A DNA stretch of 17,733 bases from Burkholderiales bacterium (GTDB taxonomy: Bacteria; Pseudomonadota; Gammaproteobacteria; Burkholderiales; SG8-39), in the NCBI GenBank assembly GCA_919902965.1, contig CAKKSJ010000140.1:1-17733 (forward strand), read 5' to 3'. Under the pieces are notes generated by a model. The model was not told the origin of the DNA. It saw only the letters and a program-made list of their open reading frames with translations, and searched no databases. Within the stretch, counting starts at the first letter, position 1. Every line of letters starts with the position of its first letter. Made by a program: the position numbers and the translations under genes. Shown here piece after piece: positions 14,035 through 17,733 of the stretch.

Positions 14035-15363
14035 TTAGATGGTGGCGAGCAGGCGGTTGACCGCTTCCAGGTCTTCCTCGGTCAAGGTGCCGGCTGCGGC
14101 TTTGAGCTTGAGTCCGGCGAGCAATGTGTCATAGCGTGCCTTGGCCAGATCGCGTTTGGTCGAGAATAGTTGTTGCTGGGCGTTCAGCACGTCGATATTG
14201 ATGCGCACGCCCACCTCGTAGCCGAGCTTGTTTGAGTCAAGCGCGCTTTGGCTGGAAACCAGCGCCTGCTCCAGCGCGCCCACCTGCGCCATGCCGTTGT
14301 TGACTCCGAGATAGGCCTGCCGCGCCGCCTGCGCGGCACTGCGGCGCGCAGTTTCCAGATCCTGGCGTGTCTTTTCCTGATTCGCTATGGCCTGGCGTAC
14401 CAGCGAACTGACCCCGCCACCGGCGTAAAGCGGGATGGACAGTTGTAGTCCGATTGCGCTGCTGTTGGTGTCGGTGCCGACGTTGACCGTGCCGGTAGTG
14501 CTGATGCTGGCCGAGTTGTGGCCGTAGCTGCCCACCAGGTTGAGCGAAGGATAATGGCCGGCGCGACTGCGTTCGATTTCGCGCGTGGCGATTTCCAGCG
14601 CGGCTTGCTGTATGCGCACGGTGAAATTTTGCTCTTCGGCGCTGGCCACCCACGGCTCTATCGCATTGGGTTTGGGCGGGCTGAGACTGGTCGCCGGTTT
14701 GAGCGGAGTGAGTCTGTCGGGAAACTTGCCGACGATCTGCTGCAGCGCGCTTTTCTTGATTTCCAGGTCGCTTTGCGCGGCTATTTCCTGGCTGGCGGAG
14801 AGATCGAAACGCGCCTGTGCTTCGTGGGTGTCGGTGATCGTCGCCGTGCCCACTTCAAAGTTGCGCTTGGCCTGCGCGAGTTGCTCGGAAATTGCGGTCT
14901 TCTGCGCCTGGATGAAGGCCAGCGTGTCCTGGGACGCGAGCACGTCGAAGTAAGCCTGTGCCACGCGTACGATTAGATCCTGCGCCACCTGCCCGAAGAC
15001 CGCTTCGGCTTGTGCCACTTTGAAGCCGGCTTCCTTGTACAGCATGAAATTTTGCCAGTTGAACAGGGGTTGCGTCAGCGACAGGCTATAGCCATTGGTG
15101 TTGCCGTCGCGCGACGCCGCCGGCAGTGCACCGCGGTAATCGATGTCGATGTTGTTCATCTGCGTGAACCCGCTGGCATTGATGGTCGGCCGCAGCACAG
15201 CGAGGCCTTGCGGCAGGTTTTCGCGCCCCGCATCGCGCGCGGCCCGCGCCGAGGCGTAGACCGGGTCGTTGGCACGCGCCTCGCGGTAGGTTTGCAGCAG
15301 ATCTGCGGCGGCGAGCGGCTGGCTGAATGCGAGTATGGCGAGGAAAATCGCGTGTCGTTTCAT
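14035..15363 (-). CDS. tolC: TolC family outer membrane channel protein
   Basis: A 442-residue outer membrane efflux protein. The first 20 residues (MKRHAIFLAILAFSQPLAAA) form a signal peptide with a plausible cleavage before DLL. DLLQTYREARANDPVYASARA and SLTQPLFNWQ are characteristic of proteobacterial TolC. The repeated halves each contain long heptad-rich alanine/glutamine helices (periplasmic tunnel) and an SLTQPLF or QLSIPLYAGGG strand (outer membrane barrel). YEVGVRINIDVLNAQQQLF near the C-terminus is a hallmark. It trimerises into the exit duct for tripartite efflux pumps and type I secretion. The frame extends 17 codons upstream, but ATG 15363, seven bases after the rhodanese stop, gives a proper signal peptide. 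Confidence 0.94.
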   Translation of the reverse strand: MKRHAIFLAILAFSQPLAAADLLQTYREARANDPVYASARAARDAGRENLPQGLAVLRPTINASGFTQMNNIDIDYRGALPAASRDGNTNGYSLSLTQPLFNWQNFMLYKEAGFKVAQAEAVFGQVAQDLIVRVAQAYFDVLASQDTLAFIQAQKTAISEQLAQAKRNFEVGTATITDTHEAQARFDLSASQEIAAQSDLEIKKSALQQIVGKFPDRLTPLKPATSLSPPKPNAIEPWVASAEEQNFTVRIQQAALEIATREIERSRAGHYPSLNLVGSYGHNSASISTTGTVNVGTDTNSSAIGLQLSIPLYAGGGVSSLVRQAIANQEKTRQDLETARRSAAQAARQAYLGVNNGMAQVGALEQALVSSQSALDSNKLGYEVGVRINIDVLNAQQQLFSTKRDLAKARYDTLLAGLKLKAAAGTLTEEDLEAVNRLLATI

Positions 15364-15370
15364 GTTTGGC

Positions 15371-15694
15371 TCAATATCGGGGCATCGTGGGGTCGACCTG
15401 GTCGGCCCAGGCATTTACTCCACCCCGCAGGTTATACAAATTGGAAAAGCCGCTGCGCTCCAGAAACAGCCCCACCTGGAAACTGCGTACGCCGTGATGG
15501 CAGATCACAACGGTATCGGTGCCGGGGTCGAGCTCCTGCGCCCGCGCCGGAATGGTGTTCATGGGCGCGAGCATCGATCCCTCGATGCGGCATCTTTGGT
15601 ATTCCCAGGGCTCGCGCACATCGAGCAACACCGGCGGCTTGCGCGCGTTATCGGTCAGCCATTGGTGCAGCAGTTGTGGCGTTATTTGCGTCAT
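15371..15694 (-). CDS. single-domain rhodanese-like protein
   Basis: A 107-residue rhodanese domain of GlpE-like size. LLDVREPWEY (23-32) and NLRGGVNAWA (88-97) are the conserved flanks, and CHHGVRS (65-71) is the active-site loop with Cys65 as the persulfide-carrying residue. The C-terminus VDPTMPRY is common in this subgroup. It would move sulfur, from thiosulfate or a persulfide donor to an acceptor such as thiol or cyanide, in the cytoplasm. It starts two bases after the PCMT-like stop and ends seven bases before tolC, so the three form one operon. A much longer overlapping frame begins in the PCMT-like gene, but only this part is rhodanese. Confidence 0.92.
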   Translation of the reverse strand: MTQITPQLLHQWLTDNARKPPVLLDVREPWEYQRCRIEGSMLAPMNTIPARAQELDPGTDTVVICHHGVRSFQVGLFLERSGFSNLYNLRGGVNAWADQVDPTMPRY

Positions 15695-15696
15695 GT

Positions 15697-16359
15697 TCAG
15701 AAGCTGAAGCGTTCGTTCGCGAGCGCATTCGTGAGCGGCGCGATCTGCGTTTCCAATACATCGATAGAGCTGTAAACCCCTACGCCGGTGCAGGTCACCA
15801 GCCGCGCCGCCATGACCGGCGGGCTTCCTACGACCGAAATCAGGCGCCCCCCGGGTTTCATCTGCTGTAACAGCTGCGGCGGCAGCACCGGCGTCGAGCC
15901 GGTAAGCACGATAATGTCGTAGGGCGCGTGTTTGGTCCAGCCGCGCGCGCCGTCGCCTAGCTCCAGGGTTACGTTTTCCACGCCGGCACGGCGCAGGTTC
16001 GCTTCGGCAGATGCTTTCAGTTCCGGGTTGATCTCCACGCTGTAGACGTGCTGGGCGCGGTGCGCGAGCAGCGCGGCGAAATAGCCGGAACCGGTGCCGA
16101 CTTCCAGCACCAGGTCGGTCGGTTTCACGGCCAATTCCTGCAACACGCGGGCCTCCAGCTTGGGCTGCCACATGCGCTCGCCATGGCCGATCGGGACCTC
16201 CAGGTCGGAGAACGCGAGCATGCGATAGGCGGGAGGGACGAAATCCTCGCGCTTGACCGCGTAGAGCAGATCCAGAACGTTCTGGTCGAGCACTTCCCAC
16301 GGTCGGATTTGGTACTCGATCATGTTCACACGGGCTTGTTCGAAGTTCATCGCAGACAT
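15697..16359 (-). CDS. protein-L-isoaspartate O-methyltransferase family protein (PCMT-like)
   Basis: A 220-residue class I methyltransferase of PCMT size and layout. VKREDFVPPAYRMLAF (35-50), IGHGERMWQP (57-66), motif I DLVLEVGTGSGYFAALLA (82-99), VYSVEINPEL (105-114) and MKPGGRLISVVG (167-178) follow the family order. Genuine PCMTs have a Thr/Ser in a GQTISQP-like loop at the position where this protein has GERMWQP, so repair of isoaspartate should not be assumed. Similar variants occur beside rhodanese and tolC genes in betaproteobacteria, which suggests a conserved but different role. ATG 16359 and ATG 16350 are both possible starts; neither has a clear Shine-Dalgarno. It is first gene of the operon, with a CRP/FNR-type site upstream. 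Confidence 0.85.
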   Translation of the reverse strand: MSAMNFEQARVNMIEYQIRPWEVLDQNVLDLLYAVKREDFVPPAYRMLAFSDLEVPIGHGERMWQPKLEARVLQELAVKPTDLVLEVGTGSGYFAALLAHRAQHVYSVEINPELKASAEANLRRAGVENVTLELGDGARGWTKHAPYDIIVLTGSTPVLPPQLLQQMKPGGRLISVVGSPPVMAARLVTCTGVGVYSSIDVLETQIAPLTNALANERFSF

Positions 16360-16396
16360 GGCGGATCTACTCGCGCGGTTTATCAGAAGAAGGGGA

Positions 16397-16402
16397 ATTT
16401 TA
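16397..16402 (-). promoter_or_regulatory. -10 box of the PCMT-like/rhodanese/tolC operon
   Basis: The minus strand reads TAAAAT here (5 of 6 matches to TATAAT), predicting a start near 16390 and a leader of about 30 bases. At 17-base spacing the -35 position reads CAAGTA, which does not resemble TTGACA. This is what an activator-dependent promoter would show. Confidence 0.45.
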
Positions 16403-16423
16403 CCATCGTTTGGATAGCTTACT

Positions 16424-16439
16424 TGTGACCCTGGTCACA
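16424..16439. promoter_or_regulatory. CRP/FNR-family operator, TGTGA-N6-TCACA
   Basis: The plus strand reads TGTGACCCTGGTCACA, with seven-base arms TGTGACC and GGTCACA around a two-base centre and perfect outer CRP half-sites. Its centre (between 16431 and 16432) is 41.5 bases upstream of the start predicted from the -10 box at 16397-16402, the standard position for class II activation by CRP/FNR-family regulators. The core does not fit the FNR consensus TTGAT-N4-ATCAA, so a CRP-type regulator is more likely. Confidence 0.55.
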
Positions 16440-16760
16440 TAGCTTTGGACGCTGGCCACGCTTAGTGCCGGCTGACTGCGGTGCAGCCGCTCGGTGGCGC
16501 GGCTCAGGTGACCGGTCGCGGCGATGGCGGCGAAGCTGCGCATTTGCTAACGCTGCTTGCGAAAGGCAAACTAAAACGCGGTACCGAAGCCTACCCGGGG
16601 ACCAGAATACTGCATTGCACCATATATTTAAGCCAGGTAGTTGCCAGACCGATTGACGCAATCCGAACATGCGATTGGATTCTTGCCCGCGAATTCGGTA
16701 TCCTGCATCCATACAGCTGTTTTACGAAGCTGATTCATATAGATAGGAAATGGATTTAAA

Positions 16761-17015
16761 ATGAAACTCTACCCACCGATTTATCCGGGCGACAGCATGT
16801 TGCGGCCTGGAACCGTAGCCGGAGGAAGTATTGTTAGCGCCTGGGAAGCACTCGCTTTTCGTGCGCAGATTGTGCGAAGCAATATGCATGTGTCAGGCGC
16901 GCTCGAACCAAGCATCGATATCGTTGCGATCGAGCAAGGTGCTCGCGCTGCGCGCAGCGCTTGGATCGGCAAACAACTGAGCTATTTTTACCAGGCCTTG
17001 GCGCGCAAGTTCTAG
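16761..17015 (+). CDS. small protein of unknown function (84 residues)
   Basis: The product has 84 residues and no motif I recognise. The start is supported by GGA at 16752-16754, six bases before the ATG, and by AGGA slightly further upstream. The C-terminal half (EQGARAARSAWIGKQLSYFYQALARKF) looks like an amphipathic, positively charged helix; there is no signal peptide or membrane segment. Codon choice is mixed but plausible, with a balanced amino-acid composition, unlike the arginine-rich shadow frame on the other strand. It stands alone, 401 bases from the pcm-like gene, which reads the other way, and about 200 bases before the TPP riboswitch. I consider it probably a real gene. Confidence 0.55.
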   Translation: MKLYPPIYPGDSMLRPGTVAGGSIVSAWEALAFRAQIVRSNMHVSGALEPSIDIVAIEQGARAARSAWIGKQLSYFYQALARKF

Positions 17016-17178
17016 TTCGCGCTGTTCGCGCCGCTGGCATCCTGCCCGCCAGATAGCCCGGCGCCATCCTGAAATGGATCGCCCCGATTAGCGCCGGGAG
17101 ATTGCGCTGTTCTGCAATGCGCGCAAGCCGACCGGGCTCGCCTGTGGCCCGGGTTCGTAGGGCGCCAAGCTGCGCGGA

Positions 17179-17207
17179 TTGCAAAGGTCCGCCGATTGCG
17201 GTACCTT
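17179..17207 (+). promoter_or_regulatory. candidate promoter of the thiC transcript
   Basis: TTGCAA (17179-17184) is 17 bases from TACCTT (17202-17207). The boxes match consensus only 4 of 6 and 3 of 6, but transcription would begin near 17214, three bases before the first helix of the TPP aptamer, which is where a riboswitch promoter is expected. Confidence 0.35.
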
Positions 17208-17216
17208 CAACGCTCA

Positions 17217-17308
17217 ACGTTAGGGGTCCTGCGCGCACAGAATTGCGGCCGCGCGGGTGAGAGAGTCCCTTAGAACCTGATGCGGATAATGCCGCCGCAG
17301 GGAAGCGT
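17217..17308 (+). ncRNA. TPP riboswitch (THI box) aptamer
   Basis: The element has all parts of the thiamine pyrophosphate aptamer. P1 is ACGTT (17217-17221) with AGCGT (17304-17308). GGGG (17223-17226) pairs with TCCC ahead of the GAACCTGAT segment. P3 is CCTGCGCG (17228-17235) with CGCGCGGG (17250-17257), followed by the pyrimidine-binding TGAGA. The pyrophosphate-sensing part reads GAACCTGATGCGGATAATG, with P5 GCGG/CCGC, then CGCAGGGAAGC. It controls the thiC gene immediately downstream, normally lowering expression when TPP binds. The usual C of CTGAGA is a G here, balanced by a complementary change in P3. Confidence 0.93.
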
Positions 17309-17357
17309 GAGCAGACCTCCCTCCTGCCTTCGCCCCCGCGGTAACTGGGAACCAGCC
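17309..17357 (+). promoter_or_regulatory. riboswitch expression platform and thiC ribosome-binding site
   Basis: The thiC Shine-Dalgarno is GGGA (17347-17350), seven bases before the ATG. It lies inside a small hairpin CTGG-GAA-CCAG (17345-17355). An upstream pyrimidine run contains TCCCT (17318-17322), whose TCCC can pair with this GGGA or, as TCCCT, with AGGGA (17299-17303) at the end of the aptamer. No terminator-like T-run is present, so control at translation initiation is more likely than transcription termination. The pairings are short and inferred by eye. Confidence 0.4.
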
Positions 17358-17733
17358 ATGAACGCCAACCCGAAATTTATCGCCGCGACCGCGCATGTGG
17401 ACGACGCTGCGGTCCAGCCGCTGCCCAACTCGCGCAAGCTGTATGTGCAGGGCAGCCGAGCCGACATCCGGGTGCCGATGCGCGAAATCAGCCAGAGCGA
17501 CACACCGGCTTCCTTCGGCGCCGAGAAAAACCCGCCGGTCTACGTCTACGATACTTCCGGCCCCTACACCGATCCGGGCGCAAAAATCGACATTCGCGAC
17601 GGTCTTGCGCCGCTGCGCGCAAAGTGGATAGAGTAGCGCGGCGACACAGAGGCGCTTTCCGGGCCGACGTCGAAGTTCGGCGTCGAGCGCCTGCTTGATT
17701 CAAAGCTCGCCGAGCTGCGATTCGACCTGCAGC
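17358..17733 (+). pseudogene. thiC: thiC (phosphomethylpyrimidine synthase), interrupted by in-frame TAG and cut by window edge
   Basis: The translation matches the ThiC N-terminal region: LPNSRKLYVQG, IRVPMREISQSDT, VYDTSGPYTDPGAKIDIRDGL and LAPLRAKWIE. ThiC is the radical-SAM enzyme that turns aminoimidazole ribotide into the HMP phosphate moiety of thiamine. After WIE comes TAG (17634-17636, codon 93), and ThiC sequence resumes without a frame change (RGDTEAL, KFGVERL, LAELRF). Relatives have WIDARGDTEEL or WIEARGDTE here, so the stop replaces one sense codon. Read literally, the product is 92 residues and inactive, since the catalytic barrel and iron-sulfur site lie downstream. A nonsense mutation, a sequencing error or readthrough could each explain it. 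The ATG is preferred over upstream codons because those overlap the riboswitch. Confidence 0.85.

Larger units (their letters stand above)
16360..16760. other. 401-base region without a convincing gene
   Basis: Open frames exist on both strands but have no recognisable motif, no ribosome-binding site and no continuity with neighbours. The left 80 bases hold the predicted promoter and CRP/FNR-like site of the pcm-like operon. The remainder shifts from GC-rich (to about 16560) to AT-richer sequence before the small gene at 16761. A perfect GACCGGTC palindrome at 16510-16517 is the only other structure noted. Confidence 0.5.

Noticed and set aside
15371..16300. 309-residue minus-strand frame covering both the PCMT-like and rhodanese genes, considered as a fusion
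   Set aside because: The upstream two-thirds is an out-of-frame reading of the PCMT-like gene; only the last 107 residues are rhodanese.
16419..16759. Frames on both strands in the 401-base spacer
   Set aside because: No motif, no ribosome-binding site, unbalanced composition; they also overlap each other and the operator.
17020..17036. Tandem GTTCGCGC repeat
   Set aside because: Only two imperfectly bounded copies in GC-rich DNA; no evidence of a repeat family.
17034..17052. CTGGC-N9-GCCAG hairpin after the small gene, considered as a terminator
   Set aside because: No T-run follows and the stem is short.
16834..17238. 134-residue minus-strand frame opposite the small gene and the riboswitch start
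   Set aside because: It is rich in Arg, Ala and Pro with no motif or ribosome-binding site, and it runs antisense into the TPP aptamer; typical of a GC-rich shadow frame.
17280..17357. Upstream ATG at 17280 as thiC start
   Set aside because: It lies inside the TPP aptamer; ATG 17358 has a Shine-Dalgarno and matches the family's N-terminus.

Overview
The window looks like chromosomal DNA of a betaproteobacterium, perhaps of the Nitrosomonadales/Gallionellaceae type. The pointers are GC-rich coding with GC-ending codons, a waaC-waaA pair, a PCMT-like methyltransferase / rhodanese / tolC operon converging on waaA, and a thiC with a proteobacterial TPP riboswitch. The organism is inferred from gene order and protein character, not from a marker gene.

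Positions 1-11634 are a surface-polysaccharide (O-antigen or exopolysaccharide) operon read entirely from the minus strand. In transcription order it holds asnB-type amidotransferase, a WaaE/KdtX-like family 2 glycosyltransferase, an RmlC-type sugar 3,5-epimerase, a zinc-knuckle sugar C-methyltransferase, an SDR NDP-sugar reductase/epimerase, a second methyltransferase of the same architecture without the knuckle cysteines, a CmcI-like methyltransferase, a Wzx flippase, another family 2 glycosyltransferase, a DUF268 methyltransferase-like protein, a class I methyltransferase with a hydrophobic C-terminal segment, and the first 27 codons of an alpha-1,2-fucosyltransferase cut by the left edge. 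The genes overlap or lie within 50 bases of each other. They would build, methylate, amidate and export a repeat unit with deoxy- or branched sugars and fucose. No nucleotidyltransferase, 4,6-dehydratase, polymerase or chain-length regulator is visible here.

Positions 11635-11771 are a divergent promoter region. A good minus-strand promoter (TTGTTA-N17-TATAAG) would drive the glycan operon, and its leader carries an ops-like 11-mer. To the right, waaC and waaA (11772-13993, overlapping by ATGA) build the inner LPS core on the plus strand.

Positions 14035-16359 (minus) are a PCMT-like methyltransferase, a single-domain rhodanese and TolC. A perfect TGTGA-N6-TCACA site is centred exactly 41.5 bases upstream of the start predicted from a -10 box, as in a class II CRP/FNR-family promoter. 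Positions 16360-16760 hold no convincing gene, and an 84-residue protein of unknown function follows.

The right end carries a well-formed TPP riboswitch and the start of thiC. The thiC reading frame is interrupted by an in-frame TAG at codon 93, with ThiC-like sequence continuing in the same frame to the window edge. No IS element, CRISPR array, tRNA or rRNA was found.
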